Assembly (NCBI RefSeq): GCF_029784135.1
Contig: NC_073746.1
Location: 67,024,763 to 67,088,762, forward strand
Source of the DNA: Toxorhynchites rutilus septentrionalis
Taxonomy: Eukaryota > Arthropoda > Insecta > Diptera > Culicidae
Length of the DNA stretch: 64,000 bases
Reading direction: 5' to 3'
Position numbers and translations under genes: made by a program
Part shown: in pieces, positions 11,495 through 23,137 of the stretch
Layout of the letters: each line of letters begins with the position of its first letter
How positions within the stretch are numbered: position 1 is the first letter of the stretch
The notes under the pieces: generated by a model
The model's database searches: none
Told to the model about the DNA's origin: nothing
What the model saw: the letters and a program-made list of their open reading frames with translations, nothing else

Positions 11495-12550
11495 GATCGG
11501 TCGTACAAATCCTGAAGTAAATGTGTCTTCAGGTGAAAACACACAAGGTTTCGAGAAGAAAAACGCGTTTTGACAATAATTGATAATTTACTGCACTTAT
11601 ATTTTTTCCCGTTTACAAATAATCCCGTTGAGTACAAACCCTATGAGTTTGTTATACAGCGAAAAAAAAAACAAAAGAAAACGTGCGGAGGTGAAAACAA
11701 ATCTTTTTCATTCCAATCACACATTGCAACGGTGACGTCACGTACAAGTCGCGCCAAACGAAGCATGGAATAAAAATAAAATACAGATCATGCAATGGGA
11801 GCAAGCCGCCCCAGGTAACGACGACGTGATGAAGGGGCGAAGCAGGGAGGTCTGATGCTACACAATGTTAACACTTTACCGGATGGTGGATTGCGTTGCG
11901 GTGTTTTGTACTTTCAAGTACCTCCGCGTTCACCACGGGCCCTGGCGGTTGGTTTACATGTGATTATCAACATCATCTGGGGCTCGATGCAAGAGAGTAA
12001 ATAGTTTTAGAGAAGTGGCTCTTAGTGAAGTTTATCCGTTAATCTCTCCGGACATCGCTTATCGTAAATCAGTACCGGGGTTATGAAATAACGAAACGGT
12101 ATGGGGGAGAAAATTTGCGGTATGAACGGACAATCGAGTTCGATCGACGATATTCATGGACAAAACGTGAATGTATCTTGAATTTTCTTTCTCTTTTCAG
12201 GATGTTAGAAGCAATAAATTTTTTGAGTTTTTCTGAGTTCACAATGTTTACTCTCAAAATGTGTGATACATAGAACTCCGATCGAGCTAGGGACTGATAA
12301 TGAACATTCCGTACGACACGCATCACACTTGTGGACCGACAGAGGAATTTTCTAAAACTCATTTCCTAACATTGTTATTGTCGTTCTAAATCCCTTCGTT
12401 CTCCAATTGAAAAGTTCACAGTCGGTCGGCGGGGACCGTCGTGGGAAGATCAGTGCCAGTCTCAGCGACCGGTGCTGGGCTCAACTTGTTAAGATTGGGC
12501 CATTCATTAAGTATCTACGGTTATTAGATGAGGTTAGGGATCATATATCA
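11495..12550. other. Interval without recognised gene
   Basis: It contains a GC-richer stretch at about 11730-12070 that matches no repeat elsewhere in the window. Frames at 11570-11773 and 12081-12362 are short and unfamiliar. It could be a non-coding conserved or regulatory stretch, but nothing in the sequence proves this. Confidence 0.3.
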
Positions 12551-12556
12551 GATAAC

Positions 12557-12646
12557 AATGATCCATTCTACAAGAAAGGTGACGAGCGGAACGTGGAAAA
12601 CTATCGAGCAATCACTTCGCTCAACGCCTGTTCCAAAATATTCTAA
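12557..12646 (+). pseudogene. Non-LTR reverse transcriptase scrap
   Basis: DPFYKKGDERNVENYRAITS followed by LNACSKIF and a stop resembles the conserved PIFKKGDKRNVENYRPISLL motif near the N-terminus of jockey/CR1-type reverse transcriptases. The following 100 bp can be read in other frames as weakly similar downstream sequence. Only this short motif is clear. No gag or endonuclease region was recognised upstream. Confidence 0.6.
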
Positions 12647-13082
12647 ATCTCAATGAACGATACATTTTTGTTTTGTTGCAAGAATTACATTTCTGCTGAT
12701 GAACACCGGGAATAAAGCCAAACAATCGAGCATTCTTAGATTTACCTACTTTGTTCTTTACAACGAATTTTATTCATATCCAGATGGCGGAGAGACTTTG
12801 CGAAGGAAATAAGGATTTCTAGAAATTTTATTATAGAAATTGTCACATTTCAGATCAAAGTTTTCTCCAACATGGTGTCGCGACTTTTCAACTGATCTGT
12901 TACTACCAGGCAGACACAAAATATAATAAGTAAGCTTCACGAAATTCTTACACTCTAGAAGTTTGTTTTCTATTTCTGAAAATATTTTCACCCAACGATT
13001 TGCAACTAGCACAGATTTTTTGTTCCTACTTTTTATCTCAAATATTATAATTCCTCTGATCATTGGCCACTAATCATACAAT

Positions 13083-13251
13083 CCCCTTTATTCCGCGCGG
13101 CGAGTGACGTGAGATTGCAAAGTTTACTACTTTATCCTGGAAGCCACTTTACTTTTTAGCTCCTATTTGACGAACTATAGTCACGCCATTCGCCTACGGG
13201 AATACAGTCACTTGAGCCATCTCACGTCATTCGCCGCGTAGAATAAGGGGG
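13083..13251. mobile_element. 170-bp palindromic MITE
   Basis: The left end CCCCTTTATTCCGCGCGGCG continuing AGTGACGTGAGAT is matched in inverted form by the right end, which reads on the other strand CCCCTTATTCTACGCGGCGA continuing ATGACGTGAGAT. The inverted repeats are about 33 bp around a 100-bp centre with no coding frame. No target duplication could be fixed. Confidence 0.75.
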
Positions 13252-14182
13252 AATATATTTTATCATCTCAATTGGAAGTGCTTTTTACGAATGCTACTTT
13301 CAATCTATGTTCATTCAGGAATGGGCTTCAATACAACTTGTAGTGTTTCCCCTAGGCCTTCCATTTTTCAATGTAGTTCAACACAGTATCTTAGAAATTT
13401 TTCATAGGCTTTAAGAAATTTAGCCTCCTGTTTTTAGGTTGAATCAACTAGAAACTTAAGAACACAAAAGAAATCATCGGAACAACAGAAAATTACGTAG
13501 CAAATGCATCGTCTTTTTCAACAAGGCATTCAATATTTGAAAGGTCACCAATTGATCTCTGGTAGATTAGGTAGTAGTTTAACGCATCTGGTTCCAAATT
13601 AATCGCGCAGTACATTTCTCCTTTGGTAGAAAATAGGAGCGCAATCCGTTAAAAATATTCCTCTCGATAAAAGATCTAAGATTTTATGATTTCTTCAATC
13701 ATGTGTTACCATGCCCAAGCAATATAGTCTACTGTTAACTGTTCAACTTTTCAATTGCGTATGAAATCCTTCGAAGCCTTCAATATCGAATGTCAAACAT
13801 TCGATTTTATGTCGATGACAGCTGTGTAAAATTTCTGACTAAAATTAAAAAAAAAATACAAAGTGCTACAAAATGTTCCCCCGGATTCTTTAAATGATTT
13901 TTTATTTGTGTTTGGCTCAAAGCTTAACGTCGCAATGTAGTCATCGCTATCCTTCGGATCTGCTCACCATTTTTCTGAAGGTTTCTGAAAGTATCCGAAA
14001 AGGAAATCACGCTGAGATGACTTTGGAAAAAGCACTGTTTTAGGCACAATATTTCTGAAACCGGACGAAAATAGTAATGCATATTAACTTTTGAGAACAT
14101 AAAAGTTGAACACGATAATCCTGCTAGGGTACAATTATATGTTTAATTTTTTTAGTATATCGGGTATGCTTAGTTGGATTTA
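13252..14182. other. Interval without recognised gene
   Basis: AT-rich with no long frame, no terminal repeats and no tRNA-like boxes. It ends at the TA target (14181-14182) of ITmD37E copy B. Confidence 0.35.
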
Positions 14183-15480
14183 AATGGTGTGTCACATCAA
14201 ATTGCATCACGGAAAAACCGCTGTAGAAATTCGCCCAGTAGACCGATCCTTTTGAACATTTTAGACAGTAAAATAAAAACTATTAAACAACTTTTGGCAT
14301 TTTCTTTTTATTCATACTTCGAGCCCAAGCCCGTATGCTTGCACCTTCCTCTTTACCCCGTCCATAAGGTTCTGTACAACGTCAGGTTGTAGTTTTTTTT
14401 GAACAGAAATCCATTTTCTCTTGAAGTCCGGCTCCGATTTGACAACTTTTGGGTTCTTCCGGAGGGCCTGCTTCATAATCGCCCAATATTTCTCTATTGG
14501 GCGAAGCTCCGGCGCGTTGGGCGGGTTCATTTCCTTTGGCACGAAGGTGACCCCGTTGGCTTCGTACCACTCCAACACGTCCTTTGAATAGTGGCACGAA
14601 GCGAGATCCGGCCAGAAGATGGTCGGGCCTTCGTGCTGCTTCAATAGTGGTAGTAAGCGCTTCTGTAGGCACTCCTTAAGGTAAACCTGCCCGTTTACCG
14701 TGCCGGTCATCACGAAGAGGGCGCTCCGCTTTCCGCAAGAGCAGATCGCTTGCCACACCATGTACTTTTTGGCAAACTTGGATAGTTTCTGCTTGCGAAT
14801 CTCCTCCGGAACGCTGAATTTGTCCTCTGCGGAGAAGAACAACAGGCCCGGCAGCTGACGAAAGTCCGCTTTGACGTAGGTTTCGTCGTCCATTACCAGG
14901 CAATGCGGCTTCGTCAGCATTTCGGTGTACAGCTTCCGGGCTCGCGTCTTCCCCACCATGTTTTGCCTTTCGTCGCGGTTAGGAGCCTTCTGAACCTTGT
15001 ATGTACGCAGGCCCTCCCGCTGCTTGGTCCGCTGGACGAATGAACTTGACAAATTCAGCTTATTGGCGACATCCCGGACCGAACTTCTCGGATCACGTCT
15101 AAACTGCTTAACTACGCGCTTGTGATCTTTTTCACTGACGGAGCATCCATTTTTGCCGTTCTTCACCTTCCGGTCGATGGTTAGGTTCTCGAAGTATCGT
15201 TTTAGTACTCTGCTGACCGTGGATTGGACGATTCCCAGCATCATACCGATGTCCCGATGTGACAACTCCGGATTCTCGAAATGAGTGCGCCGGATTAATT
15301 CACGACGCTCTTTTTCGTTCGACGACATTTTTCCAAATTTACGAAAAATTGACAGTGAAGCATGGCCAACGTGATCTATACACTATTATCTGATTATAAG
15401 CGAAAGCTGAAGATATAATTCCTAAAAATTAAATTTCTACAGCGTTTTTTCCGTGATGCAATTTGATGTGACACACCCTT
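14183..15480 (-). mobile_element. ITmD37E-type DNA transposon, copy B (intact transposase)
   Basis: A 1298-bp element bounded by TA at 14181-14182 and 15481-15482. The right (5') end begins AAGGGTGTGTCACATCAAAT on the minus strand. The left end differs by one base (AATGG...). The inverted repeats are about 49 bp. It holds the only uninterrupted transposase frame of the four copies, so it is the candidate source copy in this window. Confidence 0.95.
14312..15328 (-). CDS. ITmD37E transposase, full-length 338 aa
   Basis: This protein catalyses excision and integration at TA sites in the nucleus. Residues 1-110 form a paired-like DNA-binding region with two helix-turn-helix segments (ELSHRDIGMMLGIVQSTVSR and SSVRDVANKLNLSSSFVQR). 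The catalytic residues are Asp148 in LVMDDETYVKAD, Asp241 in IFWPDLASCHYS and Glu279 in ELRPIEKYW. Exactly 37 residues separate Asp241 from Glu279, which defines the DD37E class. The ATG lies 152 bp inside the right end, within the context AAAAATGTCG shared with copy C. The frame reads through an eight-A run (copies A and C have seven) and ends GLGLEV then TGA, just before an AATAAAAAG-like signal. No missing key residue is seen. Activity is an inference. Confidence 0.95.
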   Translation of the reverse strand: MSSNEKERRELIRRTHFENPELSHRDIGMMLGIVQSTVSRVLKRYFENLTIDRKVKNGKNGCSVSEKDHKRVVKQFRRDPRSSVRDVANKLNLSSSFVQRTKQREGLRTYKVQKAPNRDERQNMVGKTRARKLYTEMLTKPHCLVMDDETYVKADFRQLPGLLFFSAEDKFSVPEEIRKQKLSKFAKKYMVWQAICSCGKRSALFVMTGTVNGQVYLKECLQKRLLPLLKQHEGPTIFWPDLASCHYSKDVLEWYEANGVTFVPKEMNPPNAPELRPIEKYWAIMKQALRKNPKVVKSEPDFKRKWISVQKKLQPDVVQNLMDGVKRKVQAYGLGLEV

Positions 15481-15910
15481 TATGTATTGTAAGACCATTG
15501 ATCCTTCCACACTTTTTACCATAGACCATTGCTTGAACTCTTTCCCGAGCACGACTCATTATCATTCGTGCCAACTTTTTTGGCAATCAAATAGTATTTT
15601 CGCTTGAAATCCCTCTCGTCGCTTGTAGTTTCACCACTCTTCTACGGTTTTCTCTTTTCAATCGACCAATATTCTTCAACCGATCTCAGGTTCGGGGTCG
15701 GATTGCACAGGCCGCCATTGTCATTGTCGACTGAGTTGGGAGAGAATGGTCATGTAAATCATGACCCTGAGGTGCGTTTTGTACTACCGATGAACGTTGG
15801 TTTGGCCAAAGCTAGCTTTACCATAGATACGGCTATCATTCAGAATGTGTCCGCGCACTTGCTTTTGTTTTTTTATAATTTTTCTGATGCAGTGTTTTTA
15901 TCCAATTTTT

Positions 15911-16860
15911 ACGTAGAACTACGTTATTCAGGAAGGTAGCCAAATCAGAAAACAGGTCACGTTTTTTAGGAAATAAAGTTAACGTTAATAACTATTTTCA
16001 CTGTGAACGAATTCTCATGATTTGCATACCAATCGAATCGGAAATTCTCTAAGATTTGTTTGATGTGCTATACATTACAATTCGCTAATCTCTCAACGGT
16101 TTAAATTCATGAAAACTGGAAGAGCTTCCTTTTTTCTCTTACATTTGTTCTGCCGATTTGTGTGCTAACCCTACCCGTATTTCGAATGCTTATAACTCGA
16201 ACATTTCTTAACAAATCGGAAAGATGTTTGCATCAATTGATAGGAAATATTTCTACGCGTCTATCACAATTATAGAATGTTATTTTTCGTGAGAGGAACA
16301 ATTGAATAACTGTAAAATGTCAAGCGTTATCTAAGCGGCCTAACTGCCAAGTTTTGATTGGCCCGATTACGGTTTCCCCAACACAGACTTCAAAATCGAT
16401 GTGCCTGAGGGGATCCGCTTCGTTAAAACATGCAAGTCGGGGGTATTTTTAGGTGTTGAGTACTTTTGTACTCGCTTGTCGCTGTGCAGACCGGAACGTA
16501 CTTTTAAACTGAGAAGCCTGTGAAAATTGTCATTTCAGATACCAGAGGTGAATAAACTTTCGCGGGTGGAGAACTACGTAAACATGAGATGTGCAATAAT
16601 TTCAGAGGGAAATGTAAAAAACAATGATCATTTTACAATTTTACCTTTCACATATAGTCCTAGGTAGGTCTAGGTAGTCCTAGGCATCATATCAAACGTA
16701 AAAGGACGTTTATCAAATTTATTTGTAACGAAGAAAATAATCTATTACAAAAATTTCGATGCATTCCGGTAAAGTGGTAAACAAGTGCATTGCATAATAT
16801 AATTGCGTAGTTCTACGTCGAAAATATGCGGTCGTGTCCTGGATACAACCCCTTACAATT
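15911..16860 (+). repeat. Palindrome-ended repeat, copy 1 (short form)
   Basis: It begins with ACGTAGAACTACGT at 15911-15924 and ends with GCGTAGTTCTACGT at 16805-16818, followed by ATGCGGTCGTGTCCTGGATA and ACAACC. The same start, early text (CAAATCAGAAAACAGGTCAC, AAAGTTAACGTTAATAACTA) and end occur at 48468-50490 and inverted at 21735-24800. It is about half the length of copy 3, so it is internally deleted. The frame at 15604-15939 overlaps its left edge and is not recognised. No transposase is visible. Confidence 0.7.
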
Positions 16861-17072
16861 TTTTTCGGAATAGGAAAAAGCCAAAAAGCAGCTGTCGAAA
16901 ATAAACTGAAAATTCAAGTTGGCTGAACTTGTTAGCATAAGTTAAACATATGAGTACCAACATATCGCCGAAAAAAAAGAAAATGGGATATACATAATCC
17001 GCGGAACTTCGACTAGTAGGCCGATAAATCCAATGCCAACAAAATTTGCTAAATATACATTTTACTGTTATA

Positions 17073-18652
17073 CAGTCTATCGCAAAATTGAGTGTACAAA
17101 TGCTACTTGACGATACTTTCCATTTATTTGGCATAACATATTTTGAGTACATTGATTCTTTTGATGCATATTTATTGCTCACACATTTAACTAGCTGTAC
17201 GTGGAAAAAAATTCCGCAAAAAGTTTTCTGCTAATTGTTTATTACTCAAAAATGAAAACAATCTCTATTCTAGGCATCGCAAAATTGGGTGTACACCTTG
17301 AATTTCTCCAAGTAAATTAACCTTGTAAGTAAAATCTTTGCGAATTCGCGAACTTTTTTTCGTCAGTGATTGGTGTCAACACTTAACCACTGCTTCAGCA
17401 GTGTTGGTTTTTGGTTTTTTTTTTTGATGTTTGAAAAAGTTTTTATCAAAATGGCAAGTTAGAGGAAAGAAAGAGATATTGTTACACGTACAATGATAAT
17501 GAATATGAATTGTAGTAGACGACACAAACGTATCCTGTCTTCTGACGATGAACGAGTAATTGTACGAACATTTCGAAAGAACTCTAAAACAAACATTCCT
17601 AAATTGACTACCGAAGTAGTCGGCATCATTGGAAGACCTGCCAGCACAGATACTGTCCGGAGAGCAGCATACTGGAACAATCTGAGAGGTCTTGTTGGCC
17701 GTGAAAAGTCTTTCACCTCAAAGGCGAATATGAAAAAAACGACTACAGTTTGCTAAGGCATATGTAAACAGACCTAAGGAGTTCTAGAACAAGGTCCTTC
17801 ATACAGATGAGATGAACACCAGTCTCTTTGAATCGCATGAAGGACAGATAGTGTGAAGGAAACCAGCATCGGTGCTTCAGATTCAGCATTTGGTTCTCAC
17901 AGTAAAACACGGTGGGGGCAGTCAGATGATGTATGGTACGATGGCGGCTTCTGGAACTGGAGCCATGGAGTCTATCGATTCGTCGATGGACAAGATGGCT
18001 TCATTGAACATCCTGAAACGTAAACGTCAGTGTCCCGCGCAGAAATTGGCTCTACCTCGTCATTACTACTTTCAACAGAATGATGACCCGAAGCAAACTG
18101 ACCTCATCATGCAGAAACACTTGCGCTATAATGTCTCAATCCACTCAAAACACCTCCGAAATCACCGGACTTCAACACTATTGAGTATCTTTGGTGGGAA
18201 ATCAAGAACCATCTGAAGAATAAAAATCCAGGGAACAAAGCGGAACTCGAAACAACGATTAAGGAGATCTGGGAGAGCATTCCGTTTACAGTTACCAAAA
18301 ATCTCGCCTTGGCGCTTGCAGTCAGTGCTGGACGCCAAAGGGAGCCATACCAAATACTAGGAGATTGATTTTTGTTATCCGTTAACATTTCTGAACTGAT
18401 TCCAATTTTATTTTCAAGAAAAACTTGAACTGTACACTTAATTTTGCAACGTCTGAATTGAAGATTTTTTGGTTGTTTTTGAAACATGAATTAGAAATGT
18501 GACCATTTCAATTTTTTTCTTATCACTGCATGCACAGCAAAGGATGAATTTTACGATGAATATAGTCGTTTTAAATTATTCACTTTTTAACACCGAAAAA
18601 CTCAAAAATAACAAACCAACACGGGGCGTACACTTAATTTAGCGATTGACTG
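17073..18652 (+). mobile_element. Tc1-like element with IR/DR-type ends
   Basis: The 1580-bp element begins CAGTCTATCGCAAAATTGAG and ends, on the other strand, CAGTCAATCGCTAAATTAAG, with TA at 17071-17072 and 18653-18654. The internal part of the terminal motif is repeated about 200 bp inward on both sides, as ATCGCAAAATTGGGTGTAC near 17275 and TGTACACTTAATTTTGCAAC near 18430. Two direct repeats per end inside long inverted ends is the IR/DR layout known from Sleeping Beauty-type Tc1 elements. It encodes one degenerate transposase. Confidence 0.88.
17451..18368 (+). pseudogene. Degenerate Tc1-family transposase
   Basis: The likely ATG (17451) is followed by an in-frame TAG at codon 4. The rest is readable through several frame changes. 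The N-terminal region (SSDDERVIVRTFRKNSKTNI and STDTVRRAAY) fits the helix-turn-helix part. VLHTDEMNTSLFESHEGQIV holds the first catalytic Asp, and TVKHGGGSQMMYGTMAASG is a Tc1 hallmark. The block that is normally FQQDNDPKHT reads FQQNDDPKQT, so the second catalytic Asp appears as Asn. SPDFNTIEYLWWEIK keeps the final Glu. The C-terminus runs to TGA at 18366-18368. It is inactive. Confidence 0.9.
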
Positions 18653-18819
18653 TATATTTTTCCTACCCAATCCCAATTGATTCTAATTATTTTTTGACAT
18701 ATAAAATTGACGAAGACCAAAACGCCTCGAATTATAAAAATCAGCTGTATGGCACCCGCCATGTTTTTGGTGCCAACATCTCAAACGTCAAAAGTATTTG
18801 TTTTCTTCACAACAGCGAT

Positions 18820-19265
18820 ACGCGTTGACGGCATTGAGCTTCTTTTACTAGTTTAGGGGAGCGTCAAAGAATAGCTGATTTTCAGTCGGGGTGAACGTTT
18901 TCAAAGTTAAAATTATGAATGAAAATTTGCTTTCCCATATCAAATTAGTATTCTGTTTAAATTAAAAACATTTTTGTTTGCAGGTGGGGAAAAAGTCTCA
19001 TACAAAAATTGTTTATGAAGACAACTTTATATTATAATCAGCAACAACGTTGGAATTGTATGGCCATATGGTTGAATGAAAGTCAGAAATACGTGTTTCT
19101 AATAATTAAATAACATAATGTGAAAATTTTCATTCAAATTATAAAATTTGAAAACCGACTCTGTGTCTTCTAATCTGGTAGAGATTACACTAACGAGTTT
19201 GGGACCCAAGTTATGGCTCCAATTTGAAGTCGCCACCAGACGTCGACGTCATCGCGAATTACCAA
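18820..19265 (+). repeat. Dispersed repeat, second copy of the 38.7-39.1 kb sequence
   Basis: From GACGGCATTGAGCTTCTTTT through TAGTTTAGGGGAGCGTCAAA and GAGATTACACTAACGAGTTT to GAAGTCGCCACCAGACGTCG, the text matches 38700-39100 in the same orientation with scattered mismatches. It contains no recognised gene. The terminal inverted repeats seen around the other copy are not evident here. Confidence 0.7.
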
Positions 19266-21011
19266 TTTACCACCATCTGACATATCGTGATGTCGATGAT
19301 GAACTTTTACAGCAGAGCGATAGTGAGATAGGCGGTGACGGTAGGTAGAGTGAGATAGCGATAATCGTGTCATACACCTGATAAAAATAATGACTCAAAT
19401 CCGTTGATCCATTCATGAGTTCTATCGAGATATTAGGACACAAAATCCAGGTGGAAGTGAAACAATAGTTCAAAGAGCGCTACGATCGAAATGGGTTCGA
19501 CCTAAAATTGACATATCCCTCATTTTGTAGGTTGATGCGTGCGTGTCTCTATTTTGATTTTGACATTTGCTCTTCAGTTATCAAAACGGTGTCCAAGAAT
19601 GAGGAGCAATGCATCAAAATTTAGTTCGCGCATCACAAAAATCCAAACTACTCAAATGTCTAACGAAATCGTGAAAAGTGACTTGCCTACCATAATGCTT
19701 TTGAATCCGGACGGCTTTTTAATCCGGACACTTTTTCATTATATTCAATATCATACCAAAGCCATAAAAAAAAATTTTATGTTGCGTAATTTGACCGAAA
19801 ATTATTATTATATCAATTTAGTGTAGTGTCAAATGTTGACAAAAAATTGCAAAAATCAAAACAAATATTTGTGTTTCAAAAATTCTTGTCCGGAATAAAA
19901 AACCTTTTCATGAGATGATTTTAAAACAGACGGGTTATCGATGGAATTCCTTATCGATGGAGTTGTATAAGAGTATGTCATAAGCCATGGAATGTATGGA
20001 GCAAAGATTGTCGATCCGGGATACTGCAAAATTCTTCGGTGAACTGAAGAGTACACAGGAAGATCGGATTAAGGAACGCTACTTATTCACGAAAAAGATG
20101 CAGCAGCATTCTTTTCAACGAAGAAGATATAATTATCGTTGGGTGGTAAAGTTTGGAAAGCCGTCGAAAATATCAGAAAGTAGGAGTCCCCCTGAACCCA
20201 TCATCTCAGCAGAATGGATCAACAACATTTTTAGTTTTGTCAATATTTTTTTAGTAGCAACCATTAGTGTTGCTACATCTGTACCGGAAGGGGTAAAACA
20301 TTTTTTCATCCGTACTTTTTCATTCAAAAGCTATACCATCGAAAATATTCGTTGCAGAAAAAAAACGTTTTCTTAACATAAAATATACTCATTAATTATC
20401 CACAAAATATTACATTTCCTTACTAACTTCTTATTTACATTTACTTACTACAAATAATGTATTTGCTGTAAATAAACATTAACATTTGCAAGCCTCGAAT
20501 CGCTCGTGCGTTTGTTGATGCTTATACATAATTTTTCCAAATTTAGATTGCATACTATCACTCAAGAAATTTACGAACTGTCACCACGATGTTCTATCAA
20601 ATCTTTTGATCCTAAAATTGCGTTCATCGTGTCGTTGCTAAACCGATTTCGAAGCTTATTATTGTTCTGATTATATTAAGCAAAAACACGTATGCTGAGG
20701 AGTGAGGCATAGTGAGATTGTTAGAAACAAGGCATCGAAGCGACGGATTAAATTTAATTTAACGGATTAAACCAGCGAACCAATATTTTTTTCAGGCATT
20801 CAATTTTTGTTCTCCAACCTTGCAAATGTTTGATTTCTAAAAAAGGGGTTTCCTTCAGAGCAATTTTACTTTTAGGGTACGGAATTCGTTCTCCAGATCC
20901 TGTAAAACCCCATAGTGGAACCCTAGAAACGCTTCCTATACAATGTTGATTCTTGTTAAATTGGAAACTTTTTTTATAAAGATGATGATGGTTCCACCTC
21001 ATACCCCTACA
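19266..21011. other. Interval without recognised gene
   Basis: Several short frames, the longest at 19987-20376 (129 codons), show no known motif and no splice or promoter context. The text around 20520-20680 is weakly similar to 25300-25500, which suggests an old dispersed repeat. Confidence 0.3.
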
Positions 21012-21390
21012 AAGGTTACACAATTGCCATTCGCCAGTATTCCTTCTATACCATTACATATGGTACATTCACACAGTAGCCATTTAGGCATAAGAGTATT
21101 CTTTCTGTTCTTCCATTATCCAGTTGGACCACCGGACAGCGGAGACAGTTGATTGATCATTGTTGAGTTATTTATAGAACAGCAGGCCGATGTGTCTTGC
21201 AGAGCAGAGCAGTTGTATGGATGAATCGATCTTATTTCGACCGTGGATCGATCTCCATCGCTGATGATTGTTGCGTGGACGTAGCTATTCTGTAACAACA
21301 CAAAGATGGTCAATGAGGGTCCTGAGTTTAGAACTCACGATCGATCGGTTACTAAGCGAACGCGCAACCAATGTGGCTACGGAGACCCCC
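21012..21390 (-). mobile_element. tRNA-derived SINE, 3'-truncated copy
   Basis: On the minus strand it starts GGGGTCTCCGTAGCCACATT and continues with a B-box-like GAGTTCTAAACTC. It is about 95% identical by eye to the SINE at 33023-33513 over roughly 365 bp, but ends earlier. CCCCTACA occurs on both sides (21004-21011 and just after 21385), a possible short target duplication. The frame at 21116-21313 is an artefact of the SINE body, since the same frame appears in the other copy. Confidence 0.8.
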
Positions 21391-23137
21391 TACAGTGAGC
21401 ACATTAAATTGAAAAGAAAATGGACTGGTTATCCCGCAGACATAGATTACTAATCGAAAGAACAATTTAAGCCTTTATCTGAAGTATTCATTCCATGGCA
21501 TGTCGAGAGAATTTCTAACCCGGGAAGACCCTAGACCGATCAGATATTGAACCCAATGCCTATGTCAGTATTAGCCATGAATTTACAAGGGAAATCCCGC
21601 TTTATCAGATCCCTGGCCACGGCCTTCAATTGCGAACGTTTCCGAGTTCTAGTAGCAGAGCAAACCCAAGCCTAATTTTAGCCGATACTTCAGGCCCATT
21701 ACTTTACATATCCCAAGGCATGTCAAGAAAATTTCCAAACCGAAAAATTATAGGAGGTTGTGTTCAAGACACGGCCGCATTTTTAACGTAGAACTACGCT
21801 GTAGTTTGATTCAAGTCGCTTGTTTATAACTGCGGATATTATTTTATAATGCTACGAATATTTTGAAATAACCATACTACCAGTTTGGTCGCCCTCAAAT
21901 GTTTTTTTTTGTAGAATCATTTGATAATAATTGTTTGATGATTTATGCATGTGCAGAATAATACATGCTCGAGATAAGCGCAGCTGTCATCCTTAGTGGA
22001 GAAAGTTTTGCTACTTGCAAGCGAAACCAAATCACATTCCAGAACGACATTTACTTTCTTGGTGACAAAATAAACGAGATAATCTCTTTCTGTTATACTC
22101 AACAACCTCGAAAAGAGTAGCACTGCTTCATTATGATCAAGATTAGCGCAAATGCAATCCTAGTTGAAAGCAGTTTTACGACTGGCAAGCGAACCCAAAT
22201 AAATTAATAACTTATTATAACTTGGTATTCCCCAAATAATTTTTTAACACCTGCTTCATCATAGCGTCTTTTCAATACATTGATGCAATGTCAAAGGACC
22301 GACGAAGCATTATGATGACAGAAAACAAACAATGTAAACTGCTTGAAAAAAGGCCGAATATTTGCCTCAGCGGAGATTCATTACTAATACCATAGCGCAA
22401 ATATTTCCCTCCCGCTATCTCCCTTCCTTGTTTATATTTATCGTTACGGCTGCATAATTTGCAACACCAAACAATCGTCAATTATAGCATAAAAAAAATT
22501 AGGCGATTGTTGCATCGTTGCAGGGCTAATGCACACGGGAGCAGATACAAATGGGGTTTCTGCGTAGGGAAGATGCACTATTTTTACGTACGGGTTATGA
22601 ATCACGCATGTACGCACACAAATATCCATATATCAATGGCTTGAAGCAACTAAATATACACACAGTGTGACACACTTATCTACGTTTTGCGCTCTTTCTG
22701 TTGATATTGCCAGTCCAGATTAGCTTAGCTGTTATCCTTTGTGGAGAGAGTTTTCCTACCGTCATGCGAAACCAAATCACTGACAAAATTCCAGAACATT
22801 TATTTTCATGGTGAGCTGACGAAAGACTAGCTTGATGATTCCCCACACAATTGTGTAGCTCAGAACCTTAATCGATACTGAAAGTTTGCCTTCTTTCCTT
22901 GCTTGTTGAATTAGAGAGACTTTCAACTTTTTCAGTTCATTCGTCTCTAACCTTCTAAAAGACCCTCGGAAAACTTTACTTTATCCATCATATTACTCCT
23001 CCACTTCCATTGCCTTGAGATAGACATTCGATCCCTCGCCGTCCAGCTCGTCCAGCAACGATGTTGTACAGTCGATTTCCTCACGAAGAATGAAATTTTG
23101 CCTCAGCGAGATCAACTGTTTATACTCTAGGCAAATA

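Noticed and set aside
14399..14587. Antisense frames inside ITmD37E copies (also 2104-2292 and 24031-24219)
   Set aside because: They recur in each copy only as shadows of the transposase frame.
21116..21313. 65-codon frame almost identical to one at 33101-33298
   Set aside because: Conserved only because both lie in copies of the same SINE body. Not a gene.
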